64,000 nucleotides of DNA from Hafnia paralvei ATCC 29927. GTDB lineage: Bacteria; Pseudomonadota; Gammaproteobacteria; Enterobacterales; Enterobacteriaceae. Position numbers and translations under genes: made by a program. The notes below the pieces were generated by a model. That model had not been told where the DNA came from. It saw only the letters and a list, made by a program, of their open reading frames with translations, and did no database searches. Shown here piece by piece: positions 52,754 through 61,167 of this stretch; the first letter of the stretch is position 1; every line of letters starts with the position of its first letter. The stretch is taken from assembly GCF_001655005.1 (NCBI RefSeq), contig NZ_LXET01000016.1, forward strand, positions 79,232 to 143,231. The letters are read 5' to 3'.

Positions 52754-53445
52754 TATCCCTGGGTTAAATTCGTTGTAAATTCATTGGTTGCGTTGCCATA
52801 ATCACTAATGCAACGCCAGATCACGTTTGAACCTTTGGCTGTATCGGATAGTTGAGATTGTGTGGTTGATTTTGGGGCAACCATTTCAATATTTTCCATC
52901 AATTTCCCGCCTACTTTTAAGCTATCAAAAACGCTGTAATAGTCTCCATCATTCGTAATCAGCAACTGATTATCGCGTCGGATAAACCGCAGGTTTTTGC
53001 AGGCGTCAATGGGCGTATCATGCAATCCCTTTGGGCGCCAAAATAATTTCAATCGAGTTTTATAGATAAGGCGTAAAACGTTTTTATCATCATCATCTTT
53101 TGCCATTGCAGGGATCGTACGTATATTCATATAAAATAAAGACTCACGATCGGTAGGTAGCGTCTTGCCTGACCATGTAATACGCAGATTTTGTTCTTTT
53201 TGTGGATCAAGCCGGAAAAGTGGCGGGGTAATGATGAATGGCCCGCGAGTTTTTCCGTCGCCAGTATCAATCCAAGATTGAATGAGCCAAGGAAGATCCT
53301 TTTCTTTATTTATCAGTGGTAGCGCAACCTCCTTCTTACTGGCGTCATAAATAATACGTGTTCGCCCTATCTGAACACCAGCCGCATGACTGAAACCAGA
53401 TAGAATGCATAATATAGAAAAAACGGTCGGTATAAGAATTCGCAT
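52753..53445 (-). CDS. Periplasmic fimbrial chaperone (PapD/FimC family)
   Basis: About 230 residues with a signal peptide (MRILIPTVFSILCILSGFSH then A). The G1 and A1 strands and subunit-binding residues of the PapD family are visible: GRTRIIYDASKKEVALPLIN with the conserved Arg, PPLFRLDP, and YKTRLKLFWRPKGL with the conserved Lys. A Cys pair (IDACKNL and WRCISDYG) may form a disulfide. The ATG at 53445 gives the most normal signal peptide; an in-frame ATG at 53469 exists and neither has a strong ribosome-binding site. It carries pilins across the periplasm to the usher encoded next. Confidence 0.9.
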   Translation of the reverse strand: MRILIPTVFSILCILSGFSHAAGVQIGRTRIIYDASKKEVALPLINKEKDLPWLIQSWIDTGDGKTRGPFIITPPLFRLDPQKEQNLRITWSGKTLPTDRESLFYMNIRTIPAMAKDDDDKNVLRLIYKTRLKLFWRPKGLHDTPIDACKNLRFIRRDNQLLITNDGDYYSVFDSLKVGGKLMENIEMVAPKSTTQSQLSDTAKGSNVIWRCISDYGNATNEFTTNLTQG

Positions 53446-53528
53446 ATTAGTGATCTTTAATAAATACATATCAATTTTTTATATCACAGCAAGCCTAGTG
53501 TTATATCTAAGCTGTAGGGCGAAATCAT

Positions 53529-53570
53529 GCTGAGCGTGTTATTAGATGAATCGCTAATAACACGTTCAGC
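53529..53570 (-). ncRNA. Long stem-loop in the mRNA between major pilin and chaperone genes
   Basis: GCTGAGCGTGTTATTAG (53529-53545) and CTAATAACACGTTCAGC (53554-53570) pair over 17 positions with a single G-T or mismatch and an eight-base loop. There is no U-tract, so it is better read as an mRNA-stabilising or processing hairpin than as a terminator. It lies just after the major pilin stop. Comparable intergenic hairpins in other fimbrial operons raise pilin levels over chaperone and usher. Confidence 0.65.
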
Positions 53571-53584
53571 GAATAGCTAAGAAT

Positions 53585-54154
53585 TTAATGATAAACAATG
53601 TTAATGGTTAAATCTGCATCAGCGGGGCCTGCGGTTACGGTTGATGCAAATGATTTATAACGAGCGTTAAAGGTTGCATTAACTCTATCTGTAGGCATTG
53701 CTGGTAGACCAAGAACAAGCTGTCCTTCTGACCCATCGACTTTGATAAACGTTGTATCTAAGTTACTTGGACTCAGGGCAATACCCACTCCCGTCGCGGC
53801 TGTTGCACCACTGGTTGTGATCTTGCTGACGTCGAGTAAGGTATTCGAGTTGGTGAGTGCAAAGGGGCCTGTGAAGGTTAATTGAATGTTAGGTAGCCCA
53901 TCGCTTCTTAATGGGCAATCTTCTAGGATAATGCCTACAGGGACGAGATCTGACTCTGTCCCGATTGAGCTAAAAAATGATGTGGGATAAGTACCTAGAG
54001 GAATTTTATATTCGTTTGTTCCGCCGTCACCAATAATGACACAGCTAGGTTCAATAATTTCTCCTGTGAAATGAATCTTACCTGCATTGTCTTCTGCAGC
54101 AAATACCGTTGCAGAAGAGAGTATGGTCATGGCAATAAACACGTTCCTTTTCAC
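53585..54154 (-). CDS. Major fimbrial subunit (type 1-like pilin)
   Basis: 189-residue pilin with a signal peptide (about 1-19, ending VFA). The mature part starts AEDNAGKIHFTGEIIEPSCV, a typical pilin N-terminal donor strand leading to the first Cys; the second Cys is in GIILEDCPL. The C-terminus INIVYH has the alternating hydrophobic residues and penultimate Tyr of the last pilin strand. First gene of the four-gene operon pilin-chaperone-usher-adhesin, followed by a stem-loop before the chaperone. The operon is compact, with only one pilin besides the adhesin. Confidence 0.9.
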   Translation of the reverse strand: MKRNVFIAMTILSSATVFAAEDNAGKIHFTGEIIEPSCVIIGDGGTNEYKIPLGTYPTSFFSSIGTESDLVPVGIILEDCPLRSDGLPNIQLTFTGPFALTNSNTLLDVSKITTSGATAATGVGIALSPSNLDTTFIKVDGSEGQLVLGLPAMPTDRVNATFNARYKSFASTVTAGPADADLTINIVYH

Positions 54155-54702
54155 TATATTATTCTCCGTAATAATTTTATTTGGCGAAATTAATAAGTAT
54201 GACTTATGTTTCTTGAGAACTCATTCTTTCATATATTTCGCAGAGTATATACATTTATTTCTTTACTCTGAAGTGTATTTTGATGTTTTCATGGTGAAAC
54301 TTATTGCAAATTAATATGTTTAAATGACTTTCATTCCATTACTGTTAGTGTTTGTTGTAGTGTGAATATATTGAGTTGATTTATTTTCCAATCAGGAGGG
54401 GAGTTACGCTGTTTAACGATCAAATTAAATAATGCATTTACGGTATACATTAATTCAATGGATCTTTTTTGTTTTTCTTATTTTTAATTTTAAGTTTTAA
54501 TAAATAAAAATGTAAATAAAATAGAAGTGTTAGTCTTAGTCAAGATTGAATTCAGCGTTATGCCCTCATTCATAATGCGTTCTCCAAGCGTTCTGTTCAT
54601 GCCCTCTACGCCTTCCCTTTCTGACTAAACTATCTACAATACGAGTGTCATAAGTTATTTTTGAGTCACAGCGCGATTGCTACGTGATGAGTAGGAGAAT
54701 AA
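54155..54702. other. Upstream region of the fimbrial operon
   Basis: 548 bp without a supported gene, AT-rich in its first two thirds. It lies between the divergent fimbrial operon and the small winged-helix gene and should hold both promoters. I looked for an invertible switch (paired inverted repeats as in fimS) and for clustered GATC sites (pap-type phase variation) and saw neither. Confidence 0.45.
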
Positions 54703-54978
54703 ATGGATTTCAACCCCGTATTTGCACGACGACTGTATCTGTGCTGGCTATTGAGCCACATAGAAAAGCCTAATGTACCTCATCTAATGCAGGTCACCGG
54801 TTGGCCACGCAGAACCTTACAGGATGTGCTTAAAGCATTACCTGGGATGGGGATAGAATTGGACTTTGTTCAAGAAGGTGTGCGTAACAACGATGGTTAC
54901 TACCGTTTGAAAAGTTGGGGGCCGCTCAATGACAAATGGATTTCCGATCATGCTCAGCAATTGTTAGCGGCAATCTAG
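54703..54978 (+). CDS. Small winged-helix-type DNA-binding protein, uncharacterised
   Basis: 91 residues. The segment NVPHLMQVTGWPRRTLQDVL followed by KALPGMGIELDFVQEGVRNN reads as a helix-turn-helix with a following wing, and YYRLKSWGPLN ends the domain; FaeA/PapI-like and similar small winged helices have this size. I believe homologues occur widely in Enterobacterales, but I cannot name one with certainty. It is convergent with narP and divergent from the fimbrial operon, 548 bp from the pilin start. A role in fimbrial regulation is possible from position and is only a hypothesis. Confidence 0.7.
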   Translation: MDFNPVFARRLYLCWLLSHIEKPNVPHLMQVTGWPRRTLQDVLKALPGMGIELDFVQEGVRNNDGYYRLKSWGPLNDKWISDHAQQLLAAI

Positions 54979-55041
54979 ACAGTTAATCCATCGATGGACG
55001 ATGGGAGAGCGACGGCCTATCGCCATCGCTCATCGAGTGTG

Positions 55042-55674
55042 TTACTGGTTTTTATTCTCCAGATAGAGCACCGTTGCGGCAACGCGTGATCGGACGTCCA
55101 ATTTACGCAGTAGATTACGGATATGAACTTTCACGGTTTCTTCGGAGATGTGGAGCTGTGAAGCGATCTGTTTATTAGAAAGTCCGCGGGCAACTTCCTG
55201 CAATACGTCTAATTCACGTTCCGTCAGATCGGCAAAAGGATCGGTGAGTTCAGTGCGTGAAGACAGGTATTCGCTGATGGTATCACTAAAGACATTTTTG
55301 CCGCTTGCCGCTTGATGGATCTGAGAAAGCAGAATTTCTGGTTCACTATCTTTTAATAAATAGCCGTCGGCACCTGCATCCACCAAAGCATAGACATCGC
55401 TGCGTGAGTCCGAAACAGTCAGAATAATGATGCGGGCATCCACACCTTCATTACGCAGTGCTTTCAGCGTGTCCAGACCAGAGAGTCCCTTCATGTTTAA
55501 ATCTAATAGGATCAAATCGGGTTGCGCGCGGCTAGCAAGTGCGATGGCTTCACTTCCGCTGCTAGCTTCTGCGACGACGTCAAAAGTAGGATCTAGTTCG
55601 AGCAATTGACGAATGCCGCGGCGCATCAAAGGGTGATCGTCCACGATCATCACTGCGTAATTTTCTGTTTCCAT
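55042..55674 (-). CDS. narP: Nitrate/nitrite response regulator NarP
   Basis: 210-residue NarL/FixJ-type response regulator. The receiver has MIVDDHPLMRRG and phospho-acceptor Asp58 in LILLDLNMKGLSGLD; the C-terminal LuxR-type HTH reads LTERELDVLQEVARGLSNKQ then IASQLHISEETVKVHIRNLL. It resembles E. coli NarP more than NarL (for example MKGLSGLDTLKALRNEGVDA and SRVAATVLYLE). ATG at 55674 has GGAG six bases ahead; an in-frame TTG at 55686 is less likely. It is followed upstream on the same strand by narQ and controls, by family knowledge, the nap operon through 7-2-7 heptamer sites. Confidence 0.95.
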   Translation of the reverse strand: METENYAVMIVDDHPLMRRGIRQLLELDPTFDVVAEASSGSEAIALASRAQPDLILLDLNMKGLSGLDTLKALRNEGVDARIIILTVSDSRSDVYALVDAGADGYLLKDSEPEILLSQIHQAASGKNVFSDTISEYLSSRTELTDPFADLTERELDVLQEVARGLSNKQIASQLHISEETVKVHIRNLLRKLDVRSRVAATVLYLENKNQ

Positions 55675-55757
55675 AGAAGGCTCCAAAACAATAGGGGACG
55701 ATCTCTTCGTAGCCTATTATCGTTGTATTTTAATTGAACAATAGTTAATGCAGGTAA

Positions 55758-57440
55758 TCAATGCTGAAAAACTAATGAGACTTCAGTTCCTGCAGGTTCC
55801 CGAGCGCGAATCATCAATTCACCGCCCAGTCGTGTCGCTCGCTCTGCCATAATCGTCAGACCATAATGTCCATCAGGTTCTTCGAGGCTTGCGATGCCAA
55901 CTCCATCATCTTGAATGCTAATCACACTTTCGCCCTTAGGGCCGTAATGGCAGCGTATTTCGATATGCTTTGCCTGAGCGTGTTTGATAGCGTTAAGCAC
56001 GGCCTCACGTACAATTTGCAAGACGTGAACCTGCTGCTGTGCGTTGAGCGACTGCGAGGAAAGGGCACAGTTTAACGTAATAATGGACTCAGTTTGCAAT
56101 TTTAATGGTGCCAGTAGCTGATGTAAGGCTTCTCGTAAATCAGCTTCTTGGATAGTTAAGCGAAAAGTGGCCAGCAATTCACGCAGTTGGCGGTATGCGT
56201 CAGATAGCGCCTGATCGAAATCTCGAATAATTCCCTGAGCCTGCGTATTTTCAGTAGGAATGGAGCGTTTAAGTAGGGTTATCTGTATGCGTAGGAAAGA
56301 AAGCGCCTGTGCCAGAGAGTCGTGCAGTTCGCGGGCAATAGTCGCGCGCTCTTCCATCAATAACAGCTGCACCTGCTGCTTTTGAGCGCGATTAAAATAG
56401 ATCCCGCGGCTCAGCATGTTAGCAACGTTTTGCATTAGCTGCTGTTGTGCATGCTGCCCTTTTGGCCACCGCAGTTCACCGAGTCTATGTCCGTCTAACA
56501 TCAATGCTATGGATGAGGTTGGCTTAGAATCCTCCAACTGGCCGCTGTGTAGCAACCAACGCCCGTTGCCGCTGTCGTGAACTTCTAGCTCTAGATAACT
56601 TAGTGCTTCGCTGGTGCGAACAATGTTTAGCACCTTTTCAAAACTTGGCTGGGTAATTTCACTGACGGTTAGCGCCTGAGAGCAATCAAACAGGACGCCG
56701 AGAGATTTATTGGCTTGCATAAGACTTTCGGTCTTCTCTTGCACCTTATCTTCTAGCGAGCGATACAGCTTTTCGAGCTCGCTCGACATCCGAATGAACG
56801 TTTTTGATAACACACCGATTTCATTCGGGAGATTGACATCTAACTGCATCGGTGAAAAATACCCGCTTTGCATCCGTTGACTGGCATTCACCAATTTATT
56901 GAGCGGGGCGACAACTTCGCGGCGGGTGGTATGGATTGCAAACCAAACCAGCCCAATGATGGCGAAAACACCTAACAGACTGATAGCGACAACCTGCTGC
57001 ATTTTCTGCTCAGAATAGTGCTGTAGCACCAATACGAAGTGATCGATTTGGCTAACGTAACGCGCGACATCGGAAAGATATTTGGTGGTATCTCCAGCTT
57101 TAAGTTGCTGATCTAACACATGCCAGGTGGAGAGCAAATGGTGGTATTCACTGCGCACAGAAGCGGGAACATAAAATCGATCAAGCTTTTTGAGCGCCGG
57201 TGCCTGCATTGATTGCTCATATTCTTTGAGATGTAAATCAACATCCTGCGGTTGATTCGTCAAATCATAGGCAAGCCGATAACTTTGCATACGCAGCGAA
57301 CCCGCAATATTCACGGCTTCAGCGTCGCTCAGGCTGCTGGCTACAGTGACGAGAGCAATGCCCGTCGACAGCACCGAAAGAATAACAATAGCCGCTAATG
57401 TTTTCGCTATTGTGCTAGTCACTGAACGTTTTACGAGCAA
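55758..57440 (-). CDS. narQ: Nitrate/nitrite sensor histidine kinase NarQ
   Basis: Inner-membrane sensor of about 560 residues. The order is TM1, a periplasmic domain with the nitrate-binding P-box (VNIAGSLRMQSYRLAYDLTN), TM2, HAMP (VVAPLNKLVNASQRMQSGYF), a signalling helix and Cys-bearing central module, the H-box ERATIARELHDSLAQALSFL and the ATPase domain with REAVLNAIKHAQ and DDGVGI. The start is uncertain: TTG at 57440 aligns with E. coli NarQ (M-VKRPVS), while ATG 57491 and TTG 57503 are in frame further up. It precedes narP by about 80 bp on the same strand and is divergent from napF. Confidence 0.93.
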   Translation of the reverse strand: MLVKRSVTSTIAKTLAAIVILSVLSTGIALVTVASSLSDAEAVNIAGSLRMQSYRLAYDLTNQPQDVDLHLKEYEQSMQAPALKKLDRFYVPASVRSEYHHLLSTWHVLDQQLKAGDTTKYLSDVARYVSQIDHFVLVLQHYSEQKMQQVVAISLLGVFAIIGLVWFAIHTTRREVVAPLNKLVNASQRMQSGYFSPMQLDVNLPNEIGVLSKTFIRMSSELEKLYRSLEDKVQEKTESLMQANKSLGVLFDCSQALTVSEITQPSFEKVLNIVRTSEALSYLELEVHDSGNGRWLLHSGQLEDSKPTSSIALMLDGHRLGELRWPKGQHAQQQLMQNVANMLSRGIYFNRAQKQQVQLLLMEERATIARELHDSLAQALSFLRIQITLLKRSIPTENTQAQGIIRDFDQALSDAYRQLRELLATFRLTIQEADLREALHQLLAPLKLQTESIITLNCALSSQSLNAQQQVHVLQIVREAVLNAIKHAQAKHIEIRCHYGPKGESVISIQDDGVGIASLEEPDGHYGLTIMAERATRLGGELMIRAREPAGTEVSLVFQH

Positions 57441-57638
57441 GTCAATATACCTATTTTGTATGACCACGAGACAAGAGGATGAGCTGAGCATATTGGGCGG
57501 CAAAGGGGCTTCATAACGTCGCTATTTGTACCGCGATACTCAGGCATAAAAGTGAATTCAAATAATCGTTATATAAAACAATTAATAACGAAATGAACGA
57601 ATACCCTCTATACAGTGCGTGAAAACCCAACAAAAGGT

Positions 57639-57652
57639 TTGATCTCGCGCAA
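57639..57652 (+). promoter_or_regulatory. Candidate FNR site upstream of nap
   Basis: TTGATCTCGCGCAA: the left half is a perfect TTGAT, the spacer is four bases, and the right half CGCAA matches three of five positions of ATCAA. E. coli nap needs FNR for anaerobic expression, so a site here is expected. Confidence 0.5.
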
Positions 57653-57666
57653 TCCCTACCCACAAT

Positions 57667-57682
57667 TACCTATAAAGGGGGA
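57667..57682 (+). promoter_or_regulatory. Candidate NarP/NarL 7-2-7 site upstream of nap
   Basis: TACCTAT-AA-AGGGGGA matches the inverted heptamer consensus TACYYMT-N2-AKRRGTA at 13 of 14 positions. NarP binds only such 7-2-7 pairs. Its centre (57674.5) is 29 bp from the centre of the candidate FNR site. Confidence 0.65.
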
Positions 57683-57869
57683 TTATAACTCATCCTCTAA
57701 TCCGCATACTTTATGCTTAGAAAAAACCTATACTTCTGGTTATTAAGTAAATAAGAACTATTACTAACAACAAGTTAAAACCAAAATAAATTGACTGGAC
57801 GTATTTTTCATTTTTATTAGCCACTGTGCTTTTCATCAGGACAGATGAGCAATGTCACTGGAGTATTAA

Positions 57870-58394
57870 ATGACTACGCTTTCTCGGCGCAATCTACTCA
57901 GTGCTCGTTGGCGTAAACCCGCTAGCGCACAGCGTCCACCTTGGACGATTGCTGAGCCTGCTTTTATTGCGGGCTGCACTCGTTGCCACTCCTGTATTGA
58001 ACAGTGTGAAACTGGCGTATTAATCGCCGGTGACGGTGGTTTTCCCGCCATCGATTTCCATCGCGCAGAGTGTACCTTCTGCCGTCGCTGCGCCGAGGCC
58101 TGCGAGCTGCCGCTGTTTGAATTACATCGTGAACAGCCTTGGACGATCCGAGCCGAAATTCAGGGGAACTGTCTCACGCAAAAAGGGATTGAATGCCGCA
58201 GTTGTCAGGATGCCTGTGAGCCTTATGCCATCCGATTTGCTCCACATTTAAGTGGAATTGCGAAACCGATTATTGATTTAGATACATGTACCGGCTGTGG
58301 CGAATGTGTTCGTGGCTGTCCGGTGGATGCCATTCGAGTTATGCCAGCGGCGTCTTCTGTGCAAGATGATACTGCTGAAAGGAATGAAGTATGA
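57870..58394 (+). CDS. napF: Ferredoxin-type accessory protein NapF
   Basis: 174-residue cytoplasmic iron-sulfur protein that assists maturation of NapA before export. Three or more Cys clusters are visible: CTRCHSCIEQCETG, CTFCRRCAEACELP, CRSCQDACEPYAI and CTGCGECVRGCPVDAI, together enough for four [4Fe-4S] clusters. The N-terminus has an Arg-rich start (TTLSRRNLLSARWRK) like a degenerate Tat motif, as in other NapF proteins, although NapF stays in the cytoplasm. First gene of napFDAGHBC; its stop overlaps the napD start (ATGA). Confidence 0.96.
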   Translation: MTTLSRRNLLSARWRKPASAQRPPWTIAEPAFIAGCTRCHSCIEQCETGVLIAGDGGFPAIDFHRAECTFCRRCAEACELPLFELHREQPWTIRAEIQGNCLTQKGIECRSCQDACEPYAIRFAPHLSGIAKPIIDLDTCTGCGECVRGCPVDAIRVMPAASSVQDDTAERNEV

Positions 58395-58657
58395 GCAATG
58401 AGATGTGGCACGTATGTGGATTAGTCGTTCAGGCTAAGCCGGAAGCCGTACCCGCCGTCGCAGACGCTCTGGCCGCCATGCCGGAAACTGAAGTGGCAGC
58501 GATAGAACAAGAAAAAGGCAAGTTAGTGGTTGTCATGCAAAGCGAAGATTCAAACGCATTGCTAGACAGAATTGAGTCAGCGCGCAATGTGGCAGGTGTG
58601 CTGGCGGTGTCGCTGGTTTATCACCAGCAGGATGAGCAAGGTGAGGATACGCCATGA
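58391..58657 (+). CDS. napD: Nitrate reductase chaperone NapD
   Basis: 88-residue cytoplasmic chaperone that binds the Tat signal of NapA and proofreads cofactor insertion before export. It begins WHVCGLVVQAKPEAVPAVAD and includes LAAMPETEVAAIEQEKGKLV, typical of the ferredoxin-like NapD fold. Both ends overlap neighbours by four bases (napF and napA), so its synthesis is tied to that of its client. Confidence 0.95.
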   Translation: MSNEMWHVCGLVVQAKPEAVPAVADALAAMPETEVAAIEQEKGKLVVVMQSEDSNALLDRIESARNVAGVLAVSLVYHQQDEQGEDTP

Positions 58658-61146
58658 AACTCAGTCGTCGAGACTTCATGAAAGCCAACGCCGTCGCCGC
58701 TGCAGCAGCGGCTGCGGGGCTGACCATTCCGACCGTCGCGAAAGCGGTCGTCGGTGGGGCTGATGAAATTAAGTGGGATAAAGCACCGTGCCGCTTTTGC
58801 GGTACCGGTTGTGGGGTGTTGGTAGGTACGCAGAATGGTCGTATCGTGGCTTCTCAGGGCGATCCTGATGCGCCAGTTAACCGTGGCCTAAACTGTATTA
58901 AAGGTTATTTCCTGCCAAAAATCATGTACGGAAAAGACCGTCTGACTCAGCCGCTGCTGCGTATGAAGAATGGTCAGTACAATAAAGAAGGCGAATTCAC
59001 GCCGGTGACCTGGGATCAGGCATTCGATGTGATGGAAGAGAAATTCAAAACCTCTCTGAAAGAAAAAGGCCCAACGTCAGTGGGGATGTTTGGCTCAGGC
59101 CAGTGGACGGTTTGGGAAGGCTACGCGGCGTCTAAATTGTTCAAGGCTGGTTTCCGCTCTAACAATATCGATCCTAACGCGCGCCATTGTATGGCGTCCG
59201 CGGTGGTGGGCTTCATGCGTACTTTTGGCATGGATGAGCCAATGGGTTGCTATGACGACATCGAACAGGCTGATGCTTTCGTGTTGTGGGGCTCCAACAT
59301 GGCGGAAATGCATCCCATCCTATGGTCGCGTATTACTAACCGCCGTTTGACTGATCAGAACGTGAAAGTGGCCGTGCTATCCACCTTTGAGCACCGTAGC
59401 TTTGAGCTGGCCGACAACCCGATAATTTTCACGCCTCAATCCGATCTCGTGATCCTGAACTACATTGCGAACTACATTATTCAAAATAATGCTGTCGATC
59501 AGGAGTTCATGAAGCAGCACGTTAATATTCGCAAAGGGGCAACGGATATCGGTTACGGTTTACGTCCAACCGATCCATTGGAAAAAGCCGCTAAGAACCC
59601 TGGCAGCGATGCATCAGAGCCAATGAGCTTTGAAGATTACAAAGCGTTTGTATCCGAATACACGCTGGAAAAAACCGCAGAAATGACCGGCGTGCCAAAA
59701 GATTCGTTGGAATCACTGGCGAAGCTGTATGCCGATCCCAATATCAAAGTGGTTTCTTACTGGACGATGGGATTCAACCAACATACGCGTGGCGTATGGG
59801 CGAACAACCTTTGCTACAACATTCACCTGCTGACGGGCAAAATTTCTAAGCCGGGGTGTGGTCCGTTCTCATTGACCGGCCAACCTTCAGCCTGTGGTAC
59901 AGCACGCGAAGTGGGGACGTTCTCTCATCGTTTACCTGCCGACATGGTGGTTACCAACGAAAAACACCGCCAGATCGCTGAAAACACATGGAAACTGCCT
60001 GCGGGTACCATCCCTGAGAAAGTGGGGCTGCATGCCGTCGCACAGGATCGCGCGCTAAAAGATGGCACGTTGAATGCCTACTGGGTGATGTGTAACAACA
60101 ACATGCAGGCTGGGCCGAATATCAACGCTGACCGTATGCCTGGCTGGCGCGATCCACGTAACTTCATCGTGGTCTCCGACCCTTATCCAACCGTGAGCGC
60201 CTTGGCCGCTGACCTGATTTTGCCAACCGCGATGTGGGTGGAAAAAGAGGGAGCCTACGGCAATGCTGAGCGTCGTACCCAGTTCTGGCATCAGCAGGTA
60301 AAAGCGCCGGGCGAGGCGAAGTCCGATCTGTGGCAGCTGATGGAATTCTCCAAGCGCTTCACCGTAGAAGACGTGTGGCCTGCTGAGCTGATCAATAGCA
60401 AACCTGAATTAAAAGGTAAAACGCTATTCGACGTGCTGTATGCCAACGGCAACGTGAATAAATTCAAGCTTGAAGAGATCCCTGCCGATCAACTGAACGA
60501 TGAATCTCGCGATTTTGGTTTCTATGTGCAGAAAGGTCTGTTTGAAGAATACGCCTCGTTTGGTCGTGGTCACGGTCACGATCTGGCTCCGTTCGATGAA
60601 TATCATAAGGCGCGAGGTATCCGCTGGCCGGTGGTTAATGGCAAAGAAACGCTGTGGCGCTACCGTGAAGGCTTTGACCCGTTCGTAAAAGTGGGTGAAA
60701 GCGTGCGTTTCTACGGTAAGCCAGACGGTAAAGCGGTGATTTTTGCTCTGCCATTTGAGCCTGCGGCGGAAGTACCGGATAAAGAATTTGACCTATGGCT
60801 GTCGACCGGTCGTGTGTTGGAACACTGGCACACGGGTTCTATGACGCGTCGAGTTCCCGAACTGCACCGCGCATTCCCTGAGGCCGTATTGTTTATCCAT
60901 CCGCTGGATGCTAAGCAGCGTGGTTTACGCCGTGGCGATAAAGTGAAAGTCAGTTCACGCCGTGGTGAGCTGGTTTCTATCGTTGAAACCCGTGGGCGTA
61001 ACCGCGTACCGCAAGGATTGGTTTACATGCCGTTCTTTGACGCCGCGCAGTTGGTGAATAACCTGACGCTGGATGCGACCGATCCGCTGTCGAAGGAAAC
61101 CGACTTCAAAAAATGTGCGGTAAAAGTTGAAAAGGTGACTGCCTAA
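58654..61146 (+). CDS. napA: Periplasmic nitrate reductase catalytic subunit NapA
   Basis: 830-residue molybdoenzyme that reduces nitrate to nitrite in the periplasm. A Tat signal peptide with SRRDFMK (residues 4-10) leads to cleavage near VAKA. A [4Fe-4S] cluster is held by Cys46, Cys49, Cys53 and Cys81 (CRFCGTGC, NCIKGYF). The Mo-coordinating Cys is in NARHCMASAVVGF, and the molybdopterin-guanine-dinucleotide domains end in FFDAAQLVNNLTLDATDPLS. Length matches E. coli NapA (828). It needs NapD for maturation and receives electrons from NapB and NapC. Confidence 0.98.
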   Translation: MKLSRRDFMKANAVAAAAAAAGLTIPTVAKAVVGGADEIKWDKAPCRFCGTGCGVLVGTQNGRIVASQGDPDAPVNRGLNCIKGYFLPKIMYGKDRLTQPLLRMKNGQYNKEGEFTPVTWDQAFDVMEEKFKTSLKEKGPTSVGMFGSGQWTVWEGYAASKLFKAGFRSNNIDPNARHCMASAVVGFMRTFGMDEPMGCYDDIEQADAFVLWGSNMAEMHPILWSRITNRRLTDQNVKVAVLSTFEHRSFELADNPIIFTPQSDLVILNYIANYIIQNNAVDQEFMKQHVNIRKGATDIGYGLRPTDPLEKAAKNPGSDASEPMSFEDYKAFVSEYTLEKTAEMTGVPKDSLESLAKLYADPNIKVVSYWTMGFNQHTRGVWANNLCYNIHLLTGKISKPGCGPFSLTGQPSACGTAREVGTFSHRLPADMVVTNEKHRQIAENTWKLPAGTIPEKVGLHAVAQDRALKDGTLNAYWVMCNNNMQAGPNINADRMPGWRDPRNFIVVSDPYPTVSALAADLILPTAMWVEKEGAYGNAERRTQFWHQQVKAPGEAKSDLWQLMEFSKRFTVEDVWPAELINSKPELKGKTLFDVLYANGNVNKFKLEEIPADQLNDESRDFGFYVQKGLFEEYASFGRGHGHDLAPFDEYHKARGIRWPVVNGKETLWRYREGFDPFVKVGESVRFYGKPDGKAVIFALPFEPAAEVPDKEFDLWLSTGRVLEHWHTGSMTRRVPELHRAFPEAVLFIHPLDAKQRGLRRGDKVKVSSRRGELVSIVETRGRNRVPQGLVYMPFFDAAQLVNNLTLDATDPLSKETDFKKCAVKVEKVTA

Positions 61147-61167
61147 ATAGGTAAGGAGCGTTACCTG

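Larger units (their letters stand above)
57504..57869. other. Divergent narQ-napF control region
   Basis: 366 bp without a supported gene, AT-rich towards napF. It contains the candidate FNR and NarP sites at 57639-57652 and 57667-57682, both more than 180 bp before the napF ATG, so either the nap leader is long or further sites nearer the gene are used. Confidence 0.55.

Noticed and set aside
54155..54702. A phase-variation switch upstream of the fimbrial operon
   Set aside because: No paired inverted repeats flanking an invertible segment and no paired GATC sites of the pap type were seen, and no recombinase gene is adjacent.
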